64,000 bases of DNA from Muricauda sp. SCSIO 64092. Lineage in GTDB: Bacteria > Bacteroidota > Bacteroidia > Flavobacteriales > Flavobacteriaceae. The notes under the pieces were generated by a model. It made no database searches. It saw only the letters and a program-made list of their open reading frames with translations, and was not told the DNA's origin. The position numbers were made by a program, and so were the translations under genes. Shown in pieces: positions 9,471-19,143 of the stretch (its first letter is position 1; every line of letters starts with the position of its first letter). The stretch is taken from NCBI RefSeq assembly GCF_023016285.1, contig NZ_CP095413.1:3551001-3615000 (forward strand). The letters run 5' to 3'.

Positions 9471-11075
9471 ATGAAAAAAATATTAAATCTATTGTTATTA
9501 CTGATATTCGTCTCCTGTGAGTTGGGAGATTTTGGGGAAAGCTTTCAACAAGATCCAAATGTCTTGACACCTGATCAGGCCGATCCCAACTTTGTACTTA
9601 ATGAAATACAAAGAGAGACTGCTGATTTTTTTCAAGATTTAAGTCGGACCACCGATGAGGTGATGCGATACACGGTTTTAAATGAATCATATACCGACGT
9701 GGCCAGTCCAACAGCCTTGAATAACGAGTATAGTGATTTGTATCAGATGTTTCAAGATGAAACGATTATTACCAATTTGGCCGAAACGGATAATGCTTTG
9801 CTGTTCCACAGGGGCATGTCCAATATCCTAACATCTTTTTCCATGGTCACCATGGTGGATTATTTGGGGGATATTCCATATACGGAGGCGGTACGGACCG
9901 AAGAGCAGATTTTAAATCCGGCGCCGGATGATGACGAATTTGTTTACAATGCCATGCTGGATAGATTGGATAGGGCCATTGTTGATTTGGAGAATGCAGC
10001 CCTGCCTCCGGCAACGGACCAGTACTATGGGAACGTAGGTAATTTTGACGACCAAAAACGAGCATGGATACGATTGGCCAGGTCAGTGAAGTTGAAGATG
10101 TTGGTGAACATGGGGGATACCGATGGAATTAATACGTTGCTTGCCGAAGGGGACTTGATTACTGCGGCAGAGGATGATTTTCAATTCCAATATGGGACAT
10201 TGCTCGTTGATCCCGTTAGCAACCATCCTGATTTTAATGATGGCTATGCTCCCGGGGGATTTGACCAATTTTTGGGCAACTCCTTTTTGGATTTATTGTT
10301 GAACCATAAAAGCATCAGGGACCCTCGGTTGCGTTACTATGTGTACCGACAAAGTTCATCAGATCCCACGGACGTATTGTTGGGCTGTGTGGATGCTCCT
10401 CTTTTTGACTTTTGTTACTTGGGCGATTCCTACTATGGAAGGGATCATGGGGATACCAGGGCACGTGGTGCCGATATTGTTTTTAGGGCCACGTTTGGTC
10501 TGTATCCTGTGGGGGGAACATTTGATGCGGATAATCCCAGTGATCCAAACTTCGCCTTTGATAGTGCACATCAAACAGGCGGGGGTATACTTCCTATTTT
10601 ATTGTCCTCGTTTATGGATTTCCTTAGGGCAGAGGCAGCGCTGACTCTTGGCACCAATGACGATGCAGCTACACTTTTGGAATCCGGTATCCGGAAATCC
10701 ATGGATAAAGTATTAAGTTTCTCAGGGAGTCCGCAGGCCGATTCCCCTTTTGCGGCCACAGAAGCGGATGTAGAGGCCTATGTTACAGAGGTAATGGGCA
10801 ATTATGCTGCGGCAAGCAATGATCGGGAAAGGTTGGATATCATCCTTACCGAATACTATTTGGCCTCCTATGGGAATTCCACGGAATCCTATAATGGTTA
10901 TAGGCGAACCGGATTCCCATCCGTCTTCAGTGCACCAATTTTTGATCCCAACACTCCATTTCCAAGATTGTTTTCGTATCCGCAGGATGAGGTTATCAAT
11001 AATGGTCAGATTGACCAGCAACCCATTACGACCCAAGTATTTTGGGATACCAACCCACCCGGATTCATTAATTAA
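9471..11075 (+). CDS. SusD/RagB-family surface lipoprotein
   Basis: About 534 residues, partner of the SusC just upstream. The start MKKILNLLLLLIFVSCELGD gives a short lipoprotein signal with the lipidated cysteine at about residue 16. A TTG three codons earlier is possible but less likely. The alpha-helical SusD-like body is recognisable: TDEVMRYT, MVDYLGDIPYTEAV, DDDEFVYNAMLDRLDRAIVD, RAWIRLARSVKLKMLVNMG and a C-terminal DRERLDIILTEYYLASYGN. In SusCD complexes this protein forms the lid over the barrel and binds the ligand at the surface. Its sequence does not reveal which glycan or other nutrient is bound. Confidence 0.94.
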   Translation: MKKILNLLLLLIFVSCELGDFGESFQQDPNVLTPDQADPNFVLNEIQRETADFFQDLSRTTDEVMRYTVLNESYTDVASPTALNNEYSDLYQMFQDETIITNLAETDNALLFHRGMSNILTSFSMVTMVDYLGDIPYTEAVRTEEQILNPAPDDDEFVYNAMLDRLDRAIVDLENAALPPATDQYYGNVGNFDDQKRAWIRLARSVKLKMLVNMGDTDGINTLLAEGDLITAAEDDFQFQYGTLLVDPVSNHPDFNDGYAPGGFDQFLGNSFLDLLLNHKSIRDPRLRYYVYRQSSSDPTDVLLGCVDAPLFDFCYLGDSYYGRDHGDTRARGADIVFRATFGLYPVGGTFDADNPSDPNFAFDSAHQTGGGILPILLSSFMDFLRAEAALTLGTNDDAATLLESGIRKSMDKVLSFSGSPQADSPFAATEADVEAYVTEVMGNYAAASNDRERLDIILTEYYLASYGNSTESYNGYRRTGFPSVFSAPIFDPNTPFPRLFSYPQDEVINNGQIDQQPITTQVFWDTNPPGFIN

Positions 11076-11089
11076 AAATAGTGTTCACG

Positions 11090-12262
11090 ATGAAAAAAAT
11101 ATACATACTTGCTTTGTTCGTCTTAGGATTGGCTTGCAGCGACTCAACCGATGTGCTTGAAGAAAACTTTACCCGGGGTGGATTGGTGGTTTGGGAGACG
11201 GTGCCAAGTAGTTTCACACTTAATTTTGCTGAAATCGAAACCACTGAGTTTTCCCATGTGGTGGAGGACCCCAATGAAAATATTGTTTCTTATGATCTAA
11301 GGCTGATCTATGATGGGATTGTGGTAGATAAATTTATCACACTCACTACATTTCCTACAACACTTACGATAACAGCTGCAAATCTTTTACAGGTTTTGAA
11401 TTTGACCCCCGACGAAGTGGATCTGTCCATTCCATTCGAATTTTTAGCCACGATTACCACTACAGAGGGTGTTTTTGATGGAGCGCCGGTAGACTTTGAT
11501 AGTGCTACCAATACCAATAATGGAGGGAATTCTGCAACGGAGCTGTTTGACAACCCGGCATTCAACCAAGCCATTAGCTTTTCACTGAATTTCTTGATTC
11601 CACCGCCACCCAATATAGGAGGAACCTTCTTTGAAGAACCTTTTGGATCTGCAGGCGACTACGAAAGGGATGATCCCATAGCTGAAGGTGAACTGTTCAA
11701 CAACCCGGGACAGCCCTCTGTACAACATACGGCACTTGGTCCCATAGGGGAAAACGAAATTGGGTTTAGAACTTTTTTCTCAAATCCGGATATGAGTGCG
11801 GGAAGTCCAGGGTTTGATGATGAAAACATTGGTGTGACCACGGATGCTTCACTAGTAGGAGGTTTTTTTGACGGGGGCAGCCAGGCATATCGTTTGGAAG
11901 ATACGGATGGAGTGCTAATAATACTTTTTGATCGGGTTGAAATAAATCCAAGTGTTCACCCGCAAACGGGCGTACGGATACAGTTTTATCCAGGAGAGAC
12001 AGCTTGGGAACCTGAAGACTTTTTGAGAATCAAAGCAGAGGTAGAAAGAGGGGGCGTGACAGAGACCGTTGTGCTTATAGACGTAATCGGTGATGATGAC
12101 CCGGATGGTAATGATATTGAGACCACTTATATGGGGCAATGGAATATTGCCACTACCGAACTTTTTGATGGGGTCACTGCCTATACCTTACAAATAGAGG
12201 CACAGACCGGGGTCAATGCTGAGTTCATTTATTTTGATGAGATGCTAATTTATCTTCCTTAA
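11090..12262 (+). CDS. SusCD-associated surface lipoprotein, function unknown
   Basis: About 390 residues, 14 bp after SusD and clearly in its operon. The ATG at 11090 gives the signal MKKIYILALFVLGLACSDST with a lipobox ending in LAC; a GTG at 11081 would add three residues. The rest is predicted all-beta: an N-terminal half with strand-rich Ig-like sequence, then from about residue 180 a second module (FFEEPFGSAGDYERDDP ... IYFDEMLIYLP). That module has the feel of a jelly-roll ligand-binding domain and shares phrasing with the C-terminal domain of the IPT protein next door. It probably takes the place of SusE/SusF as a surface glycan-binding lipoprotein; that is inference from position. 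Confidence 0.75.
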   Translation: MKKIYILALFVLGLACSDSTDVLEENFTRGGLVVWETVPSSFTLNFAEIETTEFSHVVEDPNENIVSYDLRLIYDGIVVDKFITLTTFPTTLTITAANLLQVLNLTPDEVDLSIPFEFLATITTTEGVFDGAPVDFDSATNTNNGGNSATELFDNPAFNQAISFSLNFLIPPPPNIGGTFFEEPFGSAGDYERDDPIAEGELFNNPGQPSVQHTALGPIGENEIGFRTFFSNPDMSAGSPGFDDENIGVTTDASLVGGFFDGGSQAYRLEDTDGVLIILFDRVEINPSVHPQTGVRIQFYPGETAWEPEDFLRIKAEVERGGVTETVVLIDVIGDDDPDGNDIETTYMGQWNIATTELFDGVTAYTLQIEAQTGVNAEFIYFDEMLIYLP

Positions 12263-12322
12263 TAAACTGATCACATTGCTGGTCTTATTCAATAGGTATA
12301 AAGTCTATTTAAAAAACTAAAA

Positions 12323-14101
12323 ATGAAAAAACAAAATAAGTTACTAAAAAGAATGGTTCCTGCCTTGATGGCCATGCTGGTCGTCTTGAGTGTTGGATCT
12401 TGTGAAGATGAGGATTTCAGGGTCATACCGGAGGCGGAAAAAGAACCTATTATTTCTGGCATTGAACCCGCATCAACTTACATTGGTGCTACGATTACCA
12501 TAACGGGTACTGACTTCAGTCCAGCGGTTGTGAATAACAAAGTGCGTTTTGGTGATATTCCCGCAACGGTTACAGCTGCTTCTGAAACGGAATTGACCGT
12601 TATTGTTCCAGAAGGAACAGTTGATGGTAGTACCATCGTTATATCGAAGGCTGGCTTTGAAGTGGAAGGACCGGCTTTTGCGTTAATTCCTACACCTATA
12701 ATCACAGAATTGGATGTAACCGGGGCTACTGTTGGCGAAACCATCATGATTAGAGGGCAGGACTTTGGATCTACCGTTGCCGAAAACGTGGTCGAATTCA
12801 ATGGGGTCACAGCTGAAATTATCGAAGCTTCTACAATAGAACTTACGGTCATCGTACCTGACGGGGCCACTACAGGTCCACTTACAATTGAGGCACTTGG
12901 TCAGATAGTTACCCTAGAGATCTTTACTATAGCACCAACCATTATTTCTTTCGAACCTCTTATTGGGGCGGCAGACGAAGAAATAATGATAACTGGGACC
13001 AATTTTAGCGCTGTTGCGGTAAATAATAATGTTACGTTCAATGGTGTACTTGCGGAAGTGGTTTCAGCAACGACCACAGCGTTGACGGTAAAGGTTCCAC
13101 CAAAGGCCAGTTCCGGCGCAATAGCAGTTGAAATAGAACAATTATTGAGTGTAAGTGAGATGGAGTTTACTACTATACCTAGTATTTCGTCATTTGTACC
13201 TCCATTGGGATCTATGGGAAGTGAAATAACCATCAATGGTGGTAACTTTGGTACGGTAGCTTCCGATTTGGAAGTGTTTTTTGGGGGCATAGCGGCAGAA
13301 GTAGTTGAAAATAGTGTTGATTTTATTTCAGTAATTGTCCCGGATGGACTGGAAGATGGGGTTAATGAGGTTACGGTGACTTTGGCGGGTCGGACCTCTC
13401 AACCAGCTGAATTTACGGTCATACCTTTGGTCACTTTTGGGTTTACCAGTTTTGAGGAAGTACCCACCTTTGGTCTCAACCCAGATTCGGATGCGTTCCC
13501 TGCATTTAGGTATCCACGTCCGGCAGAATCCCAAGATCCGATGCCAAATATTCAGGATACGGACCCGACCTCCCAAGTGCCCTTTGTGGCTTTTGCCGGA
13601 GGGGGCGAAGAGCTTGGCTTTATAGCAACTTTTGAAGCGGGCAGTGTATCTGCAATAGAGGAGGAACGTTTAGGTGTCTATAACAATACCTCCATAAATG
13701 CTGAACCCCAAAACTTTGGTCTTCCTTTTGTAGACGGGCAACAAGGCTATGTGACCTCCGATTTGGATGGCAGGTTGCTATTACGATTTGATACCATGAC
13801 CAACCTTAGTCCAGATATAACAAATGCGATATTGGAAGCACGTATATTTTTTAGATCGACTAGTTGGGAAAGTGCCGACGGTATCGAAATATTTTATGAA
13901 ACCGCGGACGGTTTGGGAGACCCAATTTTGTCATTATTAGGAGATGCTGTTGAAGCTATTGAGGGTGAATCCATACTCCATTCCGTTTCCTTCCCTGTTG
14001 ATAGGTTACAGGAAGGGAGGCTTGTAGTCATCTTCACCAATGGAGGAGATAGTGAAACAGTTTCCCTTGACTATATAGCCATTAGGGGAGTTGCCCCATA
14101 G
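12323..14101 (+). CDS. IPT/TIG-repeat surface lipoprotein
   Basis: A 592-residue lipoprotein (signal MKKQNKLLKRMVPALMAM, lipobox SVGSC near residue 27). Four consecutive IPT/TIG Ig-like repeats occupy residues ~38-372; each opens with a phrase like ISGIEPASTYIGATITITG and closes with VIVPEGTVDGSTIVI. The C-terminal ~210 residues form another beta domain (FTSFEEVPTFGLNPDSDAF ... SLDYIAIRGVAP). IPT stacks followed by a binding domain are characteristic of surface glycan-binding proteins in SusCD loci, where the stack acts as a spacer from the membrane. It is fourth in the SusC-SusD operon. Its ligand is unknown. Confidence 0.88.
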   Translation: MKKQNKLLKRMVPALMAMLVVLSVGSCEDEDFRVIPEAEKEPIISGIEPASTYIGATITITGTDFSPAVVNNKVRFGDIPATVTAASETELTVIVPEGTVDGSTIVISKAGFEVEGPAFALIPTPIITELDVTGATVGETIMIRGQDFGSTVAENVVEFNGVTAEIIEASTIELTVIVPDGATTGPLTIEALGQIVTLEIFTIAPTIISFEPLIGAADEEIMITGTNFSAVAVNNNVTFNGVLAEVVSATTTALTVKVPPKASSGAIAVEIEQLLSVSEMEFTTIPSISSFVPPLGSMGSEITINGGNFGTVASDLEVFFGGIAAEVVENSVDFISVIVPDGLEDGVNEVTVTLAGRTSQPAEFTVIPLVTFGFTSFEEVPTFGLNPDSDAFPAFRYPRPAESQDPMPNIQDTDPTSQVPFVAFAGGGEELGFIATFEAGSVSAIEEERLGVYNNTSINAEPQNFGLPFVDGQQGYVTSDLDGRLLLRFDTMTNLSPDITNAILEARIFFRSTSWESADGIEIFYETADGLGDPILSLLGDAVEAIEGESILHSVSFPVDRLQEGRLVVIFTNGGDSETVSLDYIAIRGVAP

Positions 14102-14149
14102 CCGTTGAATTAAATACAGAATAAAATGTTAATTCTTAGAAAACATAGT

Positions 14150-15619
14150 ATGGAACAGAAAATAAGATTACTGCTTGGTGCCATCGCCATTTTAGCGCTG
14201 ACTTTGGGGGGGTGTGATGACGATGATCCGGAAATTGTTACGGAACAAGGTGAAAGAAGGGTATTCTTCAGTGCCCAGAATGTGGAAGTAGGTCGGGAGA
14301 GTTCCAGACCTTTTGAAGTTGATCTGGTTTACCAGGGACCTGCTACAAATGAGACCATAGAAGTGTCCTACACAATAAGTTTCCCAAACGAGAACGGTGC
14401 AGTGGAGGGTGAGGATTTCATATTGCCCAAGTCCAATTCCTTTATAATTGAAAAAGGGAAGGACGTTACCCGGGTGGTGTTGCTTCAAAGACTGTTGGAC
14501 AATCAGGATGCGCAGCAAAACAGGACTTTGACCTTTGAGCTACAAGCACAAGAAGGTATTGTGATTGGAAACTCATCTAATGAAGGGGGGTTGATTACGG
14601 TAACCATTGACCCGGCAATTGACCCTGCCGATCCAGAAGATTTTATAGGAGACAAAAAGTTTTCCTTTGTATCGGAAGGAATAACCTATAAAATCCCTTA
14701 TTTCTCGAATAGTGAAGATATAATCGATACCAATGATACCAATATAACTACAGCGGTTATTGCGGTACATGGGTCTGGGTTAAATGCAAATGGGCAATTT
14801 GAATCTATATCCGTTGCCGCTCAAATGGAAGCTACTAATTTAGATACCTTGCTTTTAGTGGCGCCGCAGTTCATATCTGAAGATGAGCTTAATGAATTTT
14901 CACTTGATGCAGAACATTTGTATTGGACCAGTAGTTGGCGTATTGGTTCTACTTCCCGAGATGAGGACGATTATCCAAGAGAAGGACGGTTTTCATCTTT
15001 TGAGGTCATGGATTCGTTGATAACGAGGCTTTCCGAATACCCAAATATGAAAAAAATAGTACTTACCGGACACTCTGCGGGTGGACAATTTACAAGTAGG
15101 TACGTTATGAGTTCACCTATTGTTGAAGCGTTGGCAACCAAAAATATAACTATGAACTTTGTCGTAAACAACCCAGGAACATATACCTATATGGATGATA
15201 GGCGTAAAGTTCTGGGAACCGAAAATACCTTTGAGGTACCCGCATCTTTTATCATTGAGGATTGCCCGGATTACAATGAATATGGGTTTGGTTTGGAAGA
15301 TTTGTTTTCCTATTTGGAAGATGTTGGTGGTGCAGATGTCATTCGTGAAAGGTTGGGGCAGCGGGAAGTCACTTATTTAATTGGTCAAAACGATAATGAT
15401 CCCACTCCCGAGGAAACGAGTATCAATGAGCAGTGTGAGGCAATTCTCCAAGGGAGAGATCGGTTTGAAAGGGCCACAAATTATTTTGATCATTTGATCG
15501 ATTTCTACGGTCCTTCAATTCTTGAAAGACAGGAATTGTTCGTCGTACCCGGAGTTGGTCATAGTAGGAGCGGTATGTATCAATCGGAAATCGGCCGCCG
15601 GAGCATCTTTAGGAATTGA
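14150..15619 (+). CDS. lipoprotein with Calx-beta-like domain and alpha/beta-hydrolase domain
   Basis: About 489 residues. The signal MEQKIRLLLGAIAILALTLGGC ends in a lipobox, and I took the second ATG because it gives a standard-length signal (the ATG at 14126 adds 8 residues). Residues ~30-150 resemble a Calx-beta/Ig-like module (VDLVYQGPATNETIEVSYTI, GEDFILPKSNSFIIEKG). The remainder is an alpha/beta hydrolase: VIAVHGSGLNANGQF supplies the oxyanion region, LTGHSAGGQF the nucleophile (about S309), GQNDNDPTPEE a possible acid, and GVGHSRSG the histidine (about H471). It closes the SusCD operon and is its only evident enzyme. An esterase acting on an acylated glycan or polyester is the likeliest guess; the substrate is not readable. 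Confidence 0.82.
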   Translation: MEQKIRLLLGAIAILALTLGGCDDDDPEIVTEQGERRVFFSAQNVEVGRESSRPFEVDLVYQGPATNETIEVSYTISFPNENGAVEGEDFILPKSNSFIIEKGKDVTRVVLLQRLLDNQDAQQNRTLTFELQAQEGIVIGNSSNEGGLITVTIDPAIDPADPEDFIGDKKFSFVSEGITYKIPYFSNSEDIIDTNDTNITTAVIAVHGSGLNANGQFESISVAAQMEATNLDTLLLVAPQFISEDELNEFSLDAEHLYWTSSWRIGSTSRDEDDYPREGRFSSFEVMDSLITRLSEYPNMKKIVLTGHSAGGQFTSRYVMSSPIVEALATKNITMNFVVNNPGTYTYMDDRRKVLGTENTFEVPASFIIEDCPDYNEYGFGLEDLFSYLEDVGGADVIRERLGQREVTYLIGQNDNDPTPEETSINEQCEAILQGRDRFERATNYFDHLIDFYGPSILERQELFVVPGVGHSRSGMYQSEIGRRSIFRN

Positions 15620-15696
15620 TTGGGTATGGATACTATAATGGAACAACAGCTTCTGATTTTATTCAGTCATATTTGAGTTAGTTTAGTTATGTAAAT

Positions 15697-15729
15697 GAAA
15701 AGGTACGGGAACACTACCTGTACCTTTTC
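15697..15729 (+). terminator. intrinsic terminator-like hairpin after the SusCD operon
   Basis: A perfect 10-bp inverted repeat, GAAAAGGTAC and GTACCTTTTC, surrounds a 13-nt loop about 80 bp after the hydrolase stop. The stem ends in a T-rich arm, but the following T-run is short. Position and symmetry support a terminator for the SusCD operon. Confidence 0.6.
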
Positions 15730-15823
15730 TTGTAGAGACTTTAACTATTTGGATCAAAAGGGAATAGCGCTAAATATAAAATAATGGCACAAGGTCTATC
15801 CTGCACACTTTTTGTCCTGATTA

Positions 15824-16231
15824 TTGCTTTTTTTAATGAAGTATCATAGTGAGAACAATACCATTTTTTCCCACCAAGAAAATGGTTACGAATCTTTTGA
15901 ATCATTCGTTTTAAACAATTTTGTTTGTTTCAAAGTCCACAAGTGGGAGAAGGGAGGCCATGGTTTACTACCCATTAACAACATCTTTGGCAAAGATATT
16001 GGGGATAAGAAATTTACCGTTACTGAAGGATTGGGCATAAAATCACGGCAGCAGACCAGTCTGACCAATAGTAATATCCCAATAGCGAAAAACGTTCCTG
16101 CGATCACATTAAATCGTGGAGGTAAAGGAAGCAGTACCCATTCATGGAAGGAAAGTTGGGCAAACAAAGAGGGTGCCAAGAATATTAAGCTTACCTTACT
16201 GGTCCTAATGGCCGAAGCCGGTTTACTATAA
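15824..16231 (+). pseudogene. decayed M20-family metallopeptidase, C-terminal remnant
   Basis: The 3' part of this open frame keeps the C-terminal catalytic-domain pattern of M20 peptidases: SRQQTSLTNSNIPIAKNVPA, then ITLNRGGKGSSTHSWKESW with the conserved histidine after the glycine-rich turn, then LTLLVLMAEAGL. Intact members are ~400-500 residues; here only about 70 residues match, and the upstream half (MLFLMKYHSENNTIFS...) has no recognisable metal-binding His/Asp/Glu motifs. An interior fragment HKWEKGGHGLLPINNI may be scrambled remains. It sits 13 bp before aspA, suggesting the peptidase and aspartase were once an operon. Functional loss is inferred from the missing N-terminal metal site. 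Confidence 0.65.
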
Positions 16232-16243
16232 ATAAATGACTTC

Positions 16244-17644
16244 ATGAAAACACGGAAAGAGATCGATTTGATCGGGAGCTTGGAGGTGCCCAAAGAATCA
16301 TATTATGGGATTCATACCATAAGGGCACTAAATAATTTTCAAATATCAAAAGGAGTAATAGGTGACTATCCCATTTTTGTAAAAGCCATGGTACTTACCA
16401 AAAAGGCCTGTGCATCGGCGAATAGGGATTTGGGCATCCTTTCCAGGTCCAAAGCAGAGATGATTGTTAAGGCTTGCGATACTATCCTTGAGGATGTGGA
16501 AAAATATAGCAAGTTTTTCCCTGTTGATGTTTTTCAAGGAGGCGCTGGGACCTCTGTGAATATGAATACAAATGAGGTCGTTGCCAATGTAGCGCTTGAA
16601 CAGCATGGCCATCCGAAGGGCAGTTATAACGTCCTTCATCCGAATGACGATGTGAACATGTCGCAATCCACCAATGATGCCTATCCCACGGGATTTCGCT
16701 TGGCACTTCATTATTATTTGGAAATCCTTTTGGAAAGGATTGAAAAACTGATACATGCGTTGGAAGATAAGGCCAAAGAATTTGCCAAGGTCCTAAAAAT
16801 GGGACGTACACAGTTGCAAGATGCCGTACCCATGTCCTTAGGTGATGAATTTCATGCTTGGGGCGTAAACCTAAGGGAGGAGATCAAAAGTTTGAAGGCG
16901 ACCAAAGCACTGATTTTAGAAGTGAATTTGGGAGCCACTGCCATTGGAACGGGAGTTAATGTACCTAAAGGATTTGGTGAGCTTGCCATTAACTATCTGA
17001 CCCAGTTTACCGGAATAGGTTTTGTGCCCTCGGAAAATCTTATTGAGGCCACATCGGATTGTGGTGCATATGTAATGATTTCCGGTGCGTTAAAAAGGAC
17101 GGCGGTTAAGCTCTCCAAAATTTGCAATGATTTAAGATTGTTGTCCTCGGGGCCTAGATGTGGTTTAAATGAGATAAACCTACCAGGCATTCAGGCAGGT
17201 TCTTCCATTATGCCCGCTAAGGTGAACCCTGTGGTACCTGAAGTGGTAAACCAGGTTTGTTTTAAAATTATAGGCAATGATGTAACGATTTCATTTGCTG
17301 CTGAAGGAGGGCAACTGCAGCTTAATGTTATGGAACCGGTCATAGCACAATCCCTATTTGAATCCATTGAGCTGTTATCCAATTCCTGTGTGGGTTTAAC
17401 GGAAAAGTGTATCGTGGGAATCACGGCCAATGCGGAACATACCAAGACAATGGTTATGAATTCCGTAGGCTTAATCACATTTTTGAATCCCCATATTGGA
17501 CATCATATGGGGGATATTATTGGAAAGGAAGCGGTTAAAACAGGTAAATCCATACGTGAATTGGTATTGGAGAAAAAATTATTGACCGAAGAGGAATTGG
17601 ATCGTATCCTGGCAATTGAAAATCTAATGCACCCTGAATTGTAG
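16244..17644 (+). CDS. aspA: aspartate ammonia-lyase (aspartase)
   Basis: A 466-residue cytoplasmic enzyme of the fumarase/aspartase superfamily, which deaminates L-aspartate to fumarate and ammonia. It begins with the aspartase-type [20 protein letters not shown]. It has the superfamily signature [10 protein letters not shown] at residues ~319-328 (catalytic serine loop), the [14 protein letters not shown] substrate loop and [17 protein letters not shown]. Length equals that of bacterial aspartases, and the C-terminus ([10 protein letters not shown]) is complete. Fumarase C is the main alternative, but the opening residues and loop wording fit aspartase better. Its only co-directional neighbour is the decayed peptidase; the next gene converges on it. 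Confidence 0.92.
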   Translation: MKTRKEIDLIGSLEVPKESYYGIHTIRALNNFQISKGVIGDYPIFVKAMVLTKKACASANRDLGILSRSKAEMIVKACDTILEDVEKYSKFFPVDVFQGGAGTSVNMNTNEVVANVALEQHGHPKGSYNVLHPNDDVNMSQSTNDAYPTGFRLALHYYLEILLERIEKLIHALEDKAKEFAKVLKMGRTQLQDAVPMSLGDEFHAWGVNLREEIKSLKATKALILEVNLGATAIGTGVNVPKGFGELAINYLTQFTGIGFVPSENLIEATSDCGAYVMISGALKRTAVKLSKICNDLRLLSSGPRCGLNEINLPGIQAGSSIMPAKVNPVVPEVVNQVCFKIIGNDVTISFAAEGGQLQLNVMEPVIAQSLFESIELLSNSCVGLTEKCIVGITANAEHTKTMVMNSVGLITFLNPHIGHHMGDIIGKEAVKTGKSIRELVLEKKLLTEEELDRILAIENLMHPEL

Positions 17645-17701
17645 GTGTTTTTTTGTGACGTAACAGGTATACATTGTTACCGGGCGAACACTACATATTT
17701 G

Positions 17702-17739
17702 ATCTAGCGGAATGGAAAACCTTTAAGGAAAGGCTAGAT
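17702..17739. terminator. possible bidirectional hairpin between convergent aspA and uxaB
   Basis: The inverted repeat ATCTAGC / GCTAGAT spans the end of the convergent gap and overlaps the uxaB stop codon. Its loop contains a smaller CCTTTAAGG palindrome, and a T-run follows on the plus strand. It would suit termination of both genes, but the stem is short. Confidence 0.35.
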
Positions 17740-19128
17740 GAGGCTTTTTACGTGTTGTTTTATAAAATCCGATAACGGCTCCTTTTGGGTTAAGTCCATA
17801 CCCCATAAGGCCTTATTGGATAGAATTTTATGAACGGCTAACTCCGTATTGCCCGTTTTCCATACCGTTTTAAAGAAGGAAAGGGTGGTGCTATCATCCT
17901 TGATTGCAATGTTTTGGGGATTTCTGTGGAACACCAATAGGTAGGCAAATGCGGTTGCAAGTCCCTTCGGGACTTTCTTATGTCGTTCCATATAGTGCAA
18001 TATACTGGGCAAGACACGGACCCGAAATTTTGAAACCGAATTTAAGGCAATGTCCAACAGTTTATGGCGAATAAAGGGATTTCGAAATCGGTCAAGTACG
18101 GTATTGGCATAGATTTCCAGTTCGGTTTGGGGCATATCCAATGTGGGCATGATTTCATTAAATATGATCTCTTTTAGAAAAGTACCCATCTTTTCATCTT
18201 CCATAACCTCCCTAACTTCGGTAAAGCCGTTCAAGTATGCCACAGGAACCATTGTGGTATGTGCACCGTTTAAAATTTGAACTTTTCGGGTGCGGTAGGG
18301 GGTTAGATTGTCCGTGAAGACCACATTTAAACCAGCTTTGTCAAAGGGCAGTCTTTCTTGAACCTCAACAGGGCCTTCAATGACCCATAAATGAAAAGGC
18401 TCGGCCTTGACCACAAGGGTATCGGTATATCCCATGCTATTTTGGATATCGTGGATAAACTCTTTTGGAAATCCGGGAACAATACGATCCACTAGGGTAT
18501 TACAAAAAACCACGGTCTTGGATATCCATTTTTTAAAGGCTTCCGAGAGTGCCCAATTCTCACTGTATTGGAGGATGCAGTCCAGCAACCTTTCCCCATT
18601 TCGGTCAATCAACTCACAGGGAAGAACGGTCAATTGTGTTGGGGGATTCCCTTTAAAATAATGGAATCGATGATTCAAAAACAATGTAAGTTTCCCTGGA
18701 AAGGAATTTGGTAGGGCCGAAGGGGCAGTATCATTTTCATCAAAAAAAATCCCAGCCTCCGTAGTATTGGAAACAATGAATTCCAGATGGGGATTCTCCG
18801 CCAGGCGCAGGAAGCCTTCAAGGTCTTGATACGGATCTAAAACCCCTCTTACGGAAGTGATCAATCTAGTACTTTGAACGTTTTTTCCCTGGTCCATCCC
18901 TTCCAAAAGCACATGGTACAATCCCTCCTGACCATTGATTGCTTCGCCCATCCCTTTTGGAATGGGTTGGACCATTTGGACATCCCCATTAAAATCCGTT
19001 TTTTCATTCAGAATATCAATCATCCAATCCACAAAACCCCGGAGAAAGTTTCCCTCCCCAAATTGCAGGATCCTAACAGGTCGTTCTGGCACGGTGGCCA
19101 CCGTAGTTCTATTGAGCAGTAGGTTCAT
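17734..19128 (-). CDS. uxaB: tagaturonate reductase (altronate oxidoreductase)
   Basis: A 464-residue NAD-dependent dehydrogenase of the mannitol/fructuronate/tagaturonate family that reduces D-tagaturonate to D-altronate in the cytoplasm. The Rossmann start is RILQFGEGNFLRGFVDWMID. The catalytic-core region reads YRTRKVQILNGAHTTMVPVA with the family lysine and the N-G-x-H motif, and RVRVLPSILHYMERHKKVP lies near the C-terminus. Length is close to that of E. coli UxaB. It is last in the lacI-uxaC-uxaB operon, 15 bp behind uxaC. Fructuronate reductase (UxuB) is the alternative reading, but the pairing with uxaC and uxaA and the absence of intact uxuA support tagaturonate. Confidence 0.9.
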   Translation of the reverse strand: MNLLLNRTTVATVPERPVRILQFGEGNFLRGFVDWMIDILNEKTDFNGDVQMVQPIPKGMGEAINGQEGLYHVLLEGMDQGKNVQSTRLITSVRGVLDPYQDLEGFLRLAENPHLEFIVSNTTEAGIFFDENDTAPSALPNSFPGKLTLFLNHRFHYFKGNPPTQLTVLPCELIDRNGERLLDCILQYSENWALSEAFKKWISKTVVFCNTLVDRIVPGFPKEFIHDIQNSMGYTDTLVVKAEPFHLWVIEGPVEVQERLPFDKAGLNVVFTDNLTPYRTRKVQILNGAHTTMVPVAYLNGFTEVREVMEDEKMGTFLKEIIFNEIMPTLDMPQTELEIYANTVLDRFRNPFIRHKLLDIALNSVSKFRVRVLPSILHYMERHKKVPKGLATAFAYLLVFHRNPQNIAIKDDSTTLSFFKTVWKTGNTELAVHKILSNKALWGMDLTQKEPLSDFIKQHVKSLI

Positions 19129-19143
19129 GGTAACATTTGGTCT

